Counted from the first letter of the stretch, positions 10,450 through 19,142 are shown. The stretch: DNA of 64,000 nucleotides from Dasytiphilus stammeri_K (GCA_041944835.1 CP145879.1:372001-436000), one strand, 5' to 3'. The notes: generated by a model not told the origin, from the sequence alone. Made by a program: numbers and translations.

Positions 10450-11031
10450 CTACTTTTTTGGAGGAGTCCAAGGCCATTTTTTATATAAAAAAATTTTACG
10501 TACTAACAAAATTATAAAAAAAGCAACAATAAATATGAATAGATATTTTTTATGTTGATCTAACTGGTATAACCAAGGTAGAATCATTGTACCTCCTACA
10601 TAACCTAAAGTTACAAATATAAATGACCACAATAATGCTCCAATTAGGTTAAATATAAAAAACACTAAGGGATAAACTTGGCTAGCACCAATAATAATTG
10701 GACCTAGAATGCGAAATCCATAAATAAATCTTACTGCAATAACAAATAATATTGGTCTTTTGCTAATCATATTTTTAACAGAGATTATTCTTTTGTGATT
10801 TCTAAATTTTTTTAAAAAAATATTACTAAAGTAGTAACCTAAAAGAAAAAGTAATTGATCTCCGAGTGCTCCTCCCAGCATAGCTACTATTAGTACTCCT
10901 TTATAATCTAATAAACCTTCTTGTGCAGCTATTCCACTTAATATAATTATAGTTTCACCTTCAGTTATACACCCCACAAAAAGAGCCCAATAACCATACT
11001 GGGTTATCATACTATTAATATCAATATGCAA
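10450..11031 (-). CDS. yohD: DedA family inner-membrane protein YohD
   Basis: DedA-family integral membrane protein of 193 residues; the closest match I recall is E. coli YohD (192 aa). DedA proteins are linked to lipid carrier flipping and proton-motive-force homeostasis; the specific substrate of YohD is not known to me. Conserved pieces are EGET near the N-terminus, GGALGDQ, and RFIYGFRILGP with the essential arginines. There are four to five hydrophobic segments and a basic tail. The start is TTG at 11031, supported by AGGAAGGA eight bases upstream; the next in-frame ATG would cut seven residues. Upstream of clsB, so both may serve membrane lipids (inference). Confidence 0.9.
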   Translation of the reverse strand: MHIDINSMITQYGYWALFVGCITEGETIIILSGIAAQEGLLDYKGVLIVAMLGGALGDQLLFLLGYYFSNIFLKKFRNHKRIISVKNMISKRPILFVIAVRFIYGFRILGPIIIGASQVYPLVFFIFNLIGALLWSFIFVTLGYVGGTMILPWLYQLDQHKKYLFIFIVAFFIILLVRKIFLYKKWPWTPPKK

Positions 11032-11304
11032 TATATTTTCCTTCCTACTACTGTTATTATTTTTTATTGGCTACTATTATCTATGTGTAGATACGGAATA
11101 GGTATGGTATACTTACTTATACTAAGTAAGTTTTATCTAGTTACAAACATAAATAATGGAAATACCCAATTCGCAGTAATAGTTTATGGATGTGATGATT
11201 ATAATCATATTAATCTGTGGTAATCTGCTGAGAAAAAATCCAATAAAAACTTATGTAAGTTAGCAGATCTTAAGAAAAAACAAGCAAGTAGAGATTTTAT
11301 AAAG
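11032..11304. other. 273-base spacer between yohD and folD
   Basis: No gene is supported here; a short open frame on the plus strand has no recognisable product. The spacer holds the yohD ribosome site (AGGAAGGA, minus strand, just left of 11040), a perfect inverted repeat at 11111-11131, and a shorter one (AACTTA/TAAGTT, near 11250). It probably contains the yohD promoter. Confidence 0.6.
11111..11131. repeat. Perfect inverted repeat, 9-base arms, 3-base loop
   Basis: ACTTACTTA, loop TAC, TAAGTAAGT. On the plus strand it runs into TTTT, but no plus-strand gene lies upstream for it to terminate. It lies 80 bases ahead of the yohD start, a position that would suit an operator or a leader hairpin. 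Confidence 0.5.
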
Positions 11305-12156
11305 TTAATCAACCGTTTCACATGCTTTAAGAGTATTTTGTAATAACGTAACAACCGTCATAGGACCTACACCCCCAGGAACAGGAGTAATCCAACCAGC
11401 GCGTTCTCGAGCTTGTTCGAAATTAACATCACCAACTATTTTTCCATTTTCTAAACGATTTATACCAACATCAATTACTATAGCCCCTGGTTTTATCCAT
11501 TCACCACAAATAAAATGTGGCTTTCCAATTGCTACAATTAATAAATCAGCAATCTCTATATATTGACGTATATTTTTACTTAGGCTATGAAGAACAGTGA
11601 TAGTACATCCAACTAATAATAGTTCCATAATCATTGGACGTCCAACAATATTAGATCTTCCTATAATTACAGCATGAAGTCCATAAGATATAAGATTATA
11701 AGATTTAAGTAAGGTAATTATACCATATGGTGTACAAGGTCTTATGGTTGGGGTTTGAAGACATAATCGACCTATATTATAAGGATGAAAACAATCTACA
11801 TCTTTAGAAGGAAGAATTTTTTCGAGTAATTTTATTTTATTAAATTTTGTAGGTAAAGGAAGTTGAACTAAAATACCATCATGGGATGAATCATAGTTCA
11901 ATTGCTTTATCAGATTCATGAATTCTACTTCAGAAGTACTAACCGGTAAGTTATAATAAAAAGATTTAAATCCAACTTTTTCACAAGCTCGACGTTTGCT
12001 ATTTATATAAATGTTAGAAATGGCATTTTCACCAACATTTATCATTGCCAATCCGGGAGGTCTTTTTCCATTTCGAACTCTAAGCTGTACTTTTGACTGT
12101 ATTTCTTTTTGTATCAGTTGCGCAAGCACTTTACCATTAATAATATTTGCTACCAT
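11305..12156 (-). CDS. folD: Bifunctional methylenetetrahydrofolate dehydrogenase / cyclohydrolase
   Basis: Makes 10-formyl-THF from 5,10-methylene-THF for formyl-methionine and purine precursors, and links to ThyA, which uses the same methylene-THF pool. It has 283 residues (E. coli 288). YINSKRRACE contains the catalytic Tyr and Lys, VQLPLP and KDVDCFHP are the folate-site motifs, VIIGRSNIVGRPM is the NADP-binding turn, and TPVPGGVGPMTVV is the C-terminal signature. The ATG at 12156 gives a normal N-terminus. A bare AT-rich divergent region of about 80 bases separates it from the tRNA gene. Confidence 0.97.
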   Translation of the reverse strand: MVANIINGKVLAQLIQKEIQSKVQLRVRNGKRPPGLAMINVGENAISNIYINSKRRACEKVGFKSFYYNLPVSTSEVEFMNLIKQLNYDSSHDGILVQLPLPTKFNKIKLLEKILPSKDVDCFHPYNIGRLCLQTPTIRPCTPYGIITLLKSYNLISYGLHAVIIGRSNIVGRPMIMELLLVGCTITVLHSLSKNIRQYIEIADLLIVAIGKPHFICGEWIKPGAIVIDVGINRLENGKIVGDVNFEQARERAGWITPVPGGVGPMTVVTLLQNTLKACETVD

Positions 12157-12235
12157 AAGATAATAATTATATTGATATAATATTATATATTAATATTATA
12201 CCAATATTATTAATATAATGTAAGTGTATTAAAAT

Positions 12236-12309
12236 GCGCCTTTAGCTCAGTGGGATAGAGCACCGGTCTTCTAAGCCGCTAGTCGCAGGTTCGAATCCTG
12301 CAAGGCGCG
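12236..12309 (+). tRNA. argU: tRNA-Arg (anticodon UCU)
   Basis: A 74-base cloverleaf: acceptor GCGCCTT pairs with AAGGCGC, D-arm AGCTCAGTGGGATAGAGC, anticodon loop CTTCTAA with anticodon TCT, and T-arm GCAGGTTCGAATCCTGC. It closely follows E. coli argU, which reads AGA, a codon likely to be common in this AT-rich genome. The outermost anticodon-stem pair is C-C. The discriminator G is followed by TAC, so the 3' CCA is not encoded and must be added by a CCA-adding enzyme. The lgt start is 23 bases downstream. Confidence 0.95.
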
Positions 12310-12332
12310 TACCTAAAAACTAAGAAATTTTA

Positions 12333-13180
12333 ATGAAAACTAGCTATTTAATTTTTCCTCATTTTAATCCAATTATTTTATCATTAGGTCCAATATCTAT
12401 TCATTGGTATGGTGTTATGTATCTAATCAGTTTTGGATGGGCAATATGGTTAGGATTAGAACGGGCTTTAAGATCCAAAGAATATAATAAAGAAGAGATT
12501 GAAAATCTATTCTTGGCAGGTTTTTGGAGTGTTATAATTGGAGGTCGTTTAGGTTATGCTTTATTTTACAATTTACCCATTTTTATAAAACATCCGTTAT
12601 ATTTATTAGAAATATGGAAAGGAGGCATGTCTTTTCATGGAGGATTATTAGGAGTAATAATTGTTATTTTTTTTTTTCACGTCGAACACAACGAAATTTT
12701 TTTCAAGTATCTGATTTTATAGCACCTTTAATTCCTTTGGGATTAGGAGTAGGAAGATTAGGTAATTTTATTAATGATGAATTATGGGGTCGAGTGGCTA
12801 TAAATATTCCCTGGGCAATGATATTTCCAAATTCATACCAAGAAGATATGAATTTTTTAATTCAACACCCTGAAGTGCAACCAATTATTGATTATTGGAA
12901 ACGTTTACCACGTCATCCATCACAATTATATGAATTTTTTTTTGAAGGAATAGTTCTATTTATCATATTAAATTTTTTTATTCTTAAACCACGTCCTATA
13001 GGAAGTGTCTCGGGTCTTTTTTTAATTATTTATGGTTCTTTTCGTTTCATAGTTGAATTTTTTAGACAACCAGACAACCAACTGGGCTTATTTCATGAAT
13101 TATTCAGTATGGGACAAATATTATCAATTCCAATGATATTATTAGGTATTATTATTATGATAAGGGTATATATTATCTAA
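12333..13180 (+). CDS. lgt: Prolipoprotein diacylglyceryl transferase, frame interrupted at T11 run
   Basis: Inner-membrane enzyme that attaches diacylglycerol from phosphatidylglycerol to the lipobox cysteine of prolipoproteins; normally essential. Two overlapping frames together give the whole protein. Frame one (from ATG 12333) covers residues 1 to about 115, including HWYGVMYL and MSFHGGL, and would stop at 12720-12722. The second frame continues SRRTQRNFFQVSDF to the end, with GRLGNFIND, ELWGR, RHPSQLYE and FRQPDNQ. The break is a run of 11 T (12667-12677); 12 T would restore exact collinearity with E. coli. All catalytic motifs survive on both sides, so rescue by slippage or frameshifting is more likely than decay. 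Sequencing error is the other option. Confidence 0.85.
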
Positions 13181-13198
13181 ATATAGGTAAATAAACTA

Positions 13199-13993
13199 AT
13201 GAAGCAATATTTACAACTAATGGAAAAAGTCTTAACCAAAGGCATATTCAAACCAGATCGTACTCAAACCGGTACTTTATCAATTTTTGGATATCAAATT
13301 CATTTCAATTTGCAAAAAGGATTTCCATTAATTACCACTAAGTTTTGTCATATTCGTTCTATTATTTATGAATTATTATGGTTTTTAAAGGGTGAAACTA
13401 ATATAGTTTGGTTAAATGAAAACAAGGTGTCAATTTGGAATAGATGGGCTGATAAAAAGGGTAATTTAGGTCCTATTTACGGTAAACAATGGCGCAATTG
13501 GGAGACATCTCAAGGAAAATCCATTGATCAAATTAGCAAAGTATTACAACAAATCCAAAATGATCCAAATTCTAGACGTATAATTGTCTCATCTTGGAAT
13601 GTAGGTGAATTAGATTCTATGGCTTTAGCTCCTTGTCATGTTCTTTTTCAGTTCTATGTAGGAAATAATCAACTATCTTGTCAACTTTATCAGCGTTCTT
13701 GTGATGTGTTTCTTGGATTACCTTTTAACATTGCTAGTTACGCACTGTTAGTACATTTAATGGCTGAGCAATCTAATCTTAAAGTAGGAAAATTAATATG
13801 GACAGGAGGAGATATACATCTTTATTGCAACCATGTTGAACAAGCTAAATTACAACTTACTAGGAAACCTCTTCCACTCCCGGAATTATTAATTAAACGT
13901 AAGCCATCATCTTTGTTTGATTATTGTTTTACTGATTTTGAAGTAATTGGATACCATCCATATCCACATATTAAAGCACCAGTTGCAGTATAA
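13199..13993 (+). CDS. thyA: Thymidylate synthase
   Basis: Methylates dUMP to dTMP using methylene-THF. It has 264 residues, exactly the E. coli length. LAPCHVLFQFYV carries the nucleophilic cysteine, FKPDRTQTGT the phosphate-binding arginine, RRIIVSSWNV the second arginine site, and GGDIHLYCNH the dUMP-binding segment. It follows lgt at 18 bases, the lgt-thyA order of E. coli. recC starts four bases after its stop; the ppd and ygd genes that lie between in E. coli have been lost. Confidence 0.98.
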   Translation: MKQYLQLMEKVLTKGIFKPDRTQTGTLSIFGYQIHFNLQKGFPLITTKFCHIRSIIYELLWFLKGETNIVWLNENKVSIWNRWADKKGNLGPIYGKQWRNWETSQGKSIDQISKVLQQIQNDPNSRRIIVSSWNVGELDSMALAPCHVLFQFYVGNNQLSCQLYQRSCDVFLGLPFNIASYALLVHLMAEQSNLKVGKLIWTGGDIHLYCNHVEQAKLQLTRKPLPLPELLIKRKPSSLFDYCFTDFEVIGYHPYPHIKAPVAV

Positions 13994-13997
13994 TTTT

Positions 13998-16900
13998 ATG
14001 TTTATAATCTATCATTCTAATCAGTTAGAAATTCTGAAAGATTTAATGTGCTATCACCTTAAGACACTTAGTTTTGATGATCCGTTTTCTTCAGAAGAAA
14101 TAGTGGTACCGAGTACGAGTATAATACCATGGTTAGAAATGGCAATTTCTGAAGTAATTGGTATTACAGCTAATATAAACTTTACTATTCCTGAAACGTT
14201 TATATGGAATATACTTGTTTGCATTTTTCATGATATTCCTCCAGAAAATATGTTTAGTCAGGAAAAAATTAAGTGGAAAATAATGGCAATAATTCCTCAA
14301 TTGTTAAATCAACCAGAATTTCAAATGTTCAAACAATATTTTTCAATAAATCCTGATAAAAATCAGCTTTTTATATTAGCCAGTTATCTTTCAGAACTTT
14401 ATTATCAATATTTAATTTATCGTCCTGAATGGTTAATAGAATGGGAAAATAAAAAATTCACCGAAATAGACCCATCACAAATTTGGCAAGTATATTTATG
14501 GTATGAAGTAATTAACTATACTAAAAAATTAGATCAATCTATATGTCATATAGCCAATCTTTCTCTTTATTTTTTGAAAAAAATACCTCAATTGAATAAA
14601 ATAAATTTTTTAAATTTGCCAAAGCGAATTTTCATTTTTAATATTTCAAGATTACCACCTTTATATCTTACAATTTTAGAAGCCATCAGTAAGCACATAG
14701 ATATTCATTTGTTTTTAGTGAATCCTTGTCGTCATTATTGGAGTGATATCAATGAATATAAACAAGAAACTACAAGCAATCCGATTCTTAAATCATGGGG
14801 TAAGTTAGGACGAGATAATTTTTATTTATTATCTCAATTTGAACAAACACATGAAATTGATGCATTTGTTGACCTAAAAAAAGAGAGAATGCTATCTTCT
14901 CTTCAACAAGATATTTTAGAACTGGAAGATTATACCACGATTTTTTTTTCCGAAAATTCCCTCCAAAAAAAACGCTTATTTAATATTAATGATAATTCTA
15001 TTCAAATTCATATTTCATATGGTTTACAACGTGAATTGGAAGTTTTACAAGATCGATTGTATGATTTGATCACAAATGATTCTACATTAACACTTAATGA
15101 TATTATTGTAATGGTAACTGATATTGATCTTTACGCACCATTTATTCAAGCAATTTTTGGAAATACTCAATCTAAATGTTATTTACCTTTTCATATTTGT
15201 GATCAAAGTATTAACCAATTATATCCGTTATTAGTACGGTCATTTATCAGCTTACTACGCATTGTAGAAGAAAATTTCTCTTTAGATAAGATTTTTTCAT
15301 TACTTGAAATACCAGCATTCGCAATTAAGTTTAAAATTAATAAAGAAAATTTAGCAAAATTACATCAAGTTTTATCTGAATACCCAAAAAATATTAAAGA
15401 TGAAGATGAAAATCAAATAAAACTATTTATTGAATTGAATGAAAAAAAAATCGGTACTCAATTAGTAGAAGGTATATGTGAAATATACAGAAAATTATCT
15501 CAATGGCGTAGCTTTCTATTCAAATCACGTTTTCCTAGTGATTGGAAAAATATATGTAGTGAAATAATTAATGATTTTTTTTTGATTGATGCTAATACCG
15601 ATCAAGAAGTAGTAGCAGTATTAACGTTTATTAAACACAAGTGGTATGTAATACTAGAAGATGCTATCCACTCCTCTCATCCTCATGAGAAAATTTCCAT
15701 ACAGTTATTATACAATGAACTAATAATGAAATTAAACCAAATAAAATTAAATATGTCTTTTATGAAAAATTGTATTAATTTTTGTGCTTTGACAAGCATA
15801 CGTTTAATACCATTTAGAGTAGTATGTATATTAGGCATGAATGATGGTATATATCCACGCACATCATCATCAATAAGCTATAATCTAATTATGAAAAATC
15901 CTAAGATTGGTGATATTAGTCAACGTGATAATGATCGTTACTTATTCCTTGAAACTTTATTATCAGCACGAGATATATTTTATCTTAGTTATATTGGTAC
16001 TTCTATTGCAGGAAATTTCTTAAAAAAATTCCCTTCAATATTTATAAATGAAATATTAAATTACATAGTACATAGTTACTATTGGCCGAACAATAACGTT
16101 TCAGATTTTGATAATAATGCCAATAAAATTAGAAATCATTTGCAATATTTTCATGATAAATATAGTGATCTAGTACTAAATAATGATAATGGTATGAAAA
16201 AACCCAATTTGAATAATATGGTTTTACCAAAAAAAAAAATATATGAATTGAATATTCAAAAATTTTTTTATTTTTGGAAACATCCAATCCGTGCTTTTTT
16301 TAATAATCGTTTAGGTGTGAAATTTTTATATCCAGAAAAAATGACATATTCAGATCAACCTTTTTTTTTAGATAAACTTAATTATTATGAATTTAATACG
16401 GAATTATTAACAACTTTAATTAAAGGTAATAATCCTAGTGATTTATTTGCATTATATCGTACCAAAGGGTTGCTTCCGGATGGAGTTTTCGTCGAAATTT
16501 TTTTAAAAAAACAACAGCATTCTATGAACAAATTAGCACAAAGTATCAAAAGATATTACAGTAATACTGGTTCAAAACCTATACCAATTGATTTAAATAT
16601 TAGAGGCATACATTTAACCGGTTATTTATCCGATGTTCAATTTGATGGATTAGTTAGATGGAGATGTAATCGTCTCAATTTTAAAGATGGCTTACTTTTA
16701 TGGTTAGAACATCTTATATATTGTATAATTAATGGAAATGGTAAAAGTATAATGTTTGGTCAGGAAAATACACAATGGTCTTTTAGTGCATTGTCTTCTC
16801 AAGAAGCCATTGATCATCTAATACCTTTTATTGATGGTTATCAATCGGGTATGAATTCACCTATATTGTTATTACCAAAAACCGGTGGAGCATGGTTAAA

Positions 16901-17129
16901 AGCTACTTATGACAAGAAAAAATACGTTTTATCTTATGATGAAAAAACACAACTAAAAGCACGTCAAAGGTTGCTCATGACATGGATGTGTGATAAAAAT
17001 GGAGAACGTCATGATCCATATTTACAACGTTTATTTCGTACGATGGATGAATATCATATAACAGAAGTTATTAACAATGCCAAACATTGGTTATTACCCA
17101 TAATGTATTTTAACCAACCTAAGTCTTAA
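13998..17129 (+). CDS. recC: Exonuclease V (RecBCD) subunit RecC
   Basis: Chi-recognition and strand-splitting subunit of the RecBCD helicase-nuclease. The protein has 1043 residues against 1122 in E. coli. Homology starts at MFIIYHSNQLEIL, so I use the ATG at 13998 rather than an in-frame ATG at 13947 inside thyA. Conserved blocks include NPCRHYWSDI, SWGKLGRDNFYLLSQ, QRELEVLQDRL, CILGMNDGIYPR, RYLFLETLLSARD, HPIRAFFNNRL and the C-terminal GGAWLKATYD. About 37 residues normally found ahead of the WRFGL segment are missing near residues 475-490. An A11 run lies at 16229-16239. recB and recD are not in this window. Confidence 0.93.
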   Translation: MFIIYHSNQLEILKDLMCYHLKTLSFDDPFSSEEIVVPSTSIIPWLEMAISEVIGITANINFTIPETFIWNILVCIFHDIPPENMFSQEKIKWKIMAIIPQLLNQPEFQMFKQYFSINPDKNQLFILASYLSELYYQYLIYRPEWLIEWENKKFTEIDPSQIWQVYLWYEVINYTKKLDQSICHIANLSLYFLKKIPQLNKINFLNLPKRIFIFNISRLPPLYLTILEAISKHIDIHLFLVNPCRHYWSDINEYKQETTSNPILKSWGKLGRDNFYLLSQFEQTHEIDAFVDLKKERMLSSLQQDILELEDYTTIFFSENSLQKKRLFNINDNSIQIHISYGLQRELEVLQDRLYDLITNDSTLTLNDIIVMVTDIDLYAPFIQAIFGNTQSKCYLPFHICDQSINQLYPLLVRSFISLLRIVEENFSLDKIFSLLEIPAFAIKFKINKENLAKLHQVLSEYPKNIKDEDENQIKLFIELNEKKIGTQLVEGICEIYRKLSQWRSFLFKSRFPSDWKNICSEIINDFFLIDANTDQEVVAVLTFIKHKWYVILEDAIHSSHPHEKISIQLLYNELIMKLNQIKLNMSFMKNCINFCALTSIRLIPFRVVCILGMNDGIYPRTSSSISYNLIMKNPKIGDISQRDNDRYLFLETLLSARDIFYLSYIGTSIAGNFLKKFPSIFINEILNYIVHSYYWPNNNVSDFDNNANKIRNHLQYFHDKYSDLVLNNDNGMKKPNLNNMVLPKKKIYELNIQKFFYFWKHPIRAFFNNRLGVKFLYPEKMTYSDQPFFLDKLNYYEFNTELLTTLIKGNNPSDLFALYRTKGLLPDGVFVEIFLKKQQHSMNKLAQSIKRYYSNTGSKPIPIDLNIRGIHLTGYLSDVQFDGLVRWRCNRLNFKDGLLLWLEHLIYCIINGNGKSIMFGQENTQWSFSALSSQEAIDHLIPFIDGYQSGMNSPILLLPKTGGAWLKATYDKKKYVLSYDEKTQLKARQRLLMTWMCDKNGERHDPYLQRLFRTMDEYHITEVINNAKHWLLPIMYFNQPKS

Positions 17130-17140
17130 TCAATTAAGAC
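17123..17140. terminator. Hairpin across the convergent recC and rplS stop codons
   Basis: GTCTTAAT, CA, ATTAAGAC: perfect 8-base arms that contain the last bases and stop codons of both genes, which abut with no spacer (17129/17130). A bidirectional transcription stop is the natural reading, although a T-tract is weak on both sides. Confidence 0.4.
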
Positions 17141-17477
17141 GTTCTTTTATGCGAGCACCTTTACCTGTTCGATCGCGTAAATAATATAATTTAGCTTTTC
17201 TTACCGAACCTCTACGTTTGATAATAATACTTTCAATTATATGTGAATGCTTTTGAAATACTCGTTCAATTCCTTCTCCATTAGAAGACCATTTACGAAC
17301 AGTAAAAGATGAATTTAATCCACGATTACGTATTGCAATAATCACACCTGAAAAAGATTGTAACCTTTTTTTTAAACCTTCAACTACCCAAATTTTAACT
17401 TCCACAGAATCTCCTGAACGAAAGTAAGGTAGGTCTTTTCTAATTTGTTCTTCTTCTATTAATTTTAATATATTCAT
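17130..17477 (-). CDS. rplS: 50S ribosomal protein L19
   Basis: Ribosomal protein at the interface of the large and small subunits. It has 115 residues, as in E. coli. Typical segments are RSGDSVEVKIWVVEG, RLQSFSGVIIA, FTVRKWSSNGEGIERVF and GSVRKAKLYYLRDRTGK. It is the last gene of the rpsP-rimM-trmD-rplS operon, and its start overlaps the trmD stop by four bases. Its own stop codon abuts that of recC. Confidence 0.98.
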   Translation of the reverse strand: MNILKLIEEEQIRKDLPYFRSGDSVEVKIWVVEGLKKRLQSFSGVIIAIRNRGLNSSFTVRKWSSNGEGIERVFQKHSHIIESIIIKRRGSVRKAKLYYLRDRTGKGARIKERLN

Positions 17478-18244
17478 ATTGATGAGTTTTTTTTTGTTTG
17501 ATTGAAATATTCTTTTTTGAATTCCGTTAATAAATCGATTTGTTCTTTATTTAAATAATTGATCTTTAGAAGATCCGGTCTTCGAAGCCATGTTCGTCCT
17601 AATGATTGTTTAATTCTCCATCGCCGAATTTCATAATGATTTCCTGATAATAAAACGGTTGGAATAGATTTTCCATCTAAGACTTTTGGTCTAGTAAAAT
17701 GTGGATGTTCTAATAAACCTTTAAAAAAAGAATCTTCTTCCACACCTCTAAGATTTTTTCCTACAGCACCGGGTATAAATCTAGTTATTGCATCTATTAA
17801 GATCATTGCAGGTAATTCACCACCACTTACTATATAATCTCCTACTGACCATTCTTCATCAATCTCCATATTAATTATTCGTTCATCTATTCCTTCGTAT
17901 CTCCCACAGACAAAAATAATTTTATCTGAATTTGCTAATTCATTAACACCTTTTTGGTCAAGTTTTCGTCCTTGAGGAGATAAATAAATGACTTTAACTA
18001 AATTGCCTGCACTTTTTTTTGCTACATTAATAGCATCTCTTAATGGTTGCACCATCATTAGCATTCCAAATCCTCCTCCATAAGGACGATCATCAACTGT
18101 TTTATGCTTATTTAGAGTAAAATCTCGAGGGTTCCAATATTGAATAGAAAGTAAACCATTTTTTATAGCTCTGCTCGTTATACCATAATCAGTAATAGCC
18201 TTAAACATTTGTGGAAATAAACTAATCACTCCAATCCACATCAT
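17474..18244 (-). CDS. trmD: tRNA (guanine-N1)-methyltransferase
   Basis: Makes m1G37 in tRNAs reading CNN-type codons and prevents +1 frameshifts. It has 256 residues (E. coli 255). The SPOUT trefoil-knot motifs are present: SPQGRKLDQ, VCGRYEGIDER, EEWSVGDYIVSGGELPAM. In the conserved GGGPGM segment this protein reads GGGFGM, a Pro-to-Phe change near the SAM pocket. The start has two adjacent ATGs (18244 and 18241); E. coli homology fits the second, and both are equally placed behind GAGAAAG. The rplS start overlaps its stop; rimM lies 19 bases upstream. Confidence 0.97.
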   Translation of the reverse strand: MMWIGVISLFPQMFKAITDYGITSRAIKNGLLSIQYWNPRDFTLNKHKTVDDRPYGGGFGMLMMVQPLRDAINVAKKSAGNLVKVIYLSPQGRKLDQKGVNELANSDKIIFVCGRYEGIDERIINMEIDEEWSVGDYIVSGGELPAMILIDAITRFIPGAVGKNLRGVEEDSFFKGLLEHPHFTRPKVLDGKSIPTVLLSGNHYEIRRWRIKQSLGRTWLRRPDLLKINYLNKEQIDLLTEFKKEYFNQTKKNSSI

Positions 18245-18263
18245 ATGTGCTTTCTCTGGTTTT

Positions 18264-18806
18264 TTATTTAATAAAAATACTGGTTTTCCAAGTAATGAAA
18301 ATTAATTTCATTTTTAAATCTATTTTACTAATGACCGTATTTTCAATAAAAGGAATTAATATTTCTTTTATTTTATATCTCTCGACTTTTACTATAAGAA
18401 TATCATTTGAGATAGTTGAAAATAAATGTACTACTTTTCCTAATTGATCTCCGTCGGAACTTATCACTACACAACCGATAATATCTTTCCAATAATATTC
18501 TCCTTCATGGAGAATTGGTAATTTACTAGATTCAATCATGATATTAGAGTTATGAAATTGTTTAGCTTTTTCCCTTTCATTAATATCTTTAAGCTTAATA
18601 ATAAAATTATTATTTTTTTTATACCATTTTTCTAGTTCTATTTTTATCCAAAAATTACTACTATTATATTTCCTAATAAACCATGGTTGATAAAAGAAGA
18701 TTTTTTTTTTATTTTCTGTAAAAGATATTAGTTTTATCCATCCATGTACACCATACGCCGATCCTATTTTTCCCAAGATCAAAGGATCTTTGATAAAATC
18801 ATTCAT
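18264..18806 (-). CDS. rimM: Ribosome maturation factor RimM
   Basis: Assists maturation of the 30S head by binding S19. It has 180 residues (E. coli 182). The N-terminal RimM domain begins DPLILGKIGSAYGVHGWIKL, and the PRC-barrel half contains YYWKDIIGCVV and GDQLGKVVHL. The start overlaps the rpsP stop by four bases. Codons for NKKKI form an A10 run (18701-18710). Confidence 0.95.
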   Translation of the reverse strand: MNDFIKDPLILGKIGSAYGVHGWIKLISFTENKKKIFFYQPWFIRKYNSSNFWIKIELEKWYKKNNNFIIKLKDINEREKAKQFHNSNIMIESSKLPILHEGEYYWKDIIGCVVISSDGDQLGKVVHLFSTISNDILIVKVERYKIKEILIPFIENTVISKIDLKMKLIFITWKTSIFIK

Positions 18807-19051
18807 GATTTTTTTATATTTTTTATCAAATGCTTTACTCTAGATGAAACTTTAGCACCTTGACTTATCCAATAATTAATACGGTCTAAATTAAAATTCA
18901 CTAAGTTATCTTTGGTCATAATTGGTTTAGGTTGAAAATAACCTACACGCTCAATAAATCTTCCGTCACGAGGACTGCGATTATCAGCAACAACTATTTT
19001 ATAAAAAGGTCTATTTTTAGATCCATGACGTGCTAAACGAATAATTATCAT
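18803..19051 (-). CDS. rpsP: 30S ribosomal protein S16
   Basis: Early-assembly small-subunit protein. It has 82 residues, as in E. coli, beginning MIIIRLARHGSKNRPFYKIVVAD with RDGRFIERVGYFQP following. First gene of the rpsP-rimM-trmD-rplS operon, separated from ffh by about 90 bases as in E. coli. No defects are visible. Confidence 0.98.
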   Translation of the reverse strand: MIIIRLARHGSKNRPFYKIVVADNRSPRDGRFIERVGYFQPKPIMTKDNLVNFNLDRINYWISQGAKVSSRVKHLIKNIKKS

Positions 19052-19142
19052 TGTATTTTTAAATTTATTTCAGCTATTTAAGTGTAAATTTGATTAAATC
19101 ACTTTTAAAGTCATAAGTTTAATTCAATTTTATTTTATAGTT

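Noticed and set aside
11026..11223. Open frame of 65 codons on the plus strand in the yohD-folD spacer
   Set aside because: No homology I recognise, begins inside yohD, no ribosome site, and has the composition of AT-rich noise.
12176..12200. AT-only inverted repeat (10-base arms) upstream of the tRNA-Arg gene
   Set aside because: Made solely of A and T in a low-complexity stretch where such pairing is expected by chance.
12524..13180. The second lgt frame as a separate gene
   Set aside because: Its first 40 or so codons are an out-of-frame reading of lgt; only the part after the T11 run is homologous, so it is the lgt 3' half.
12333..13180. lgt as an ordinary dead pseudogene
   Set aside because: A single break at a homopolymer, with no stops, deletions or motif loss on either side, does not look like decay.
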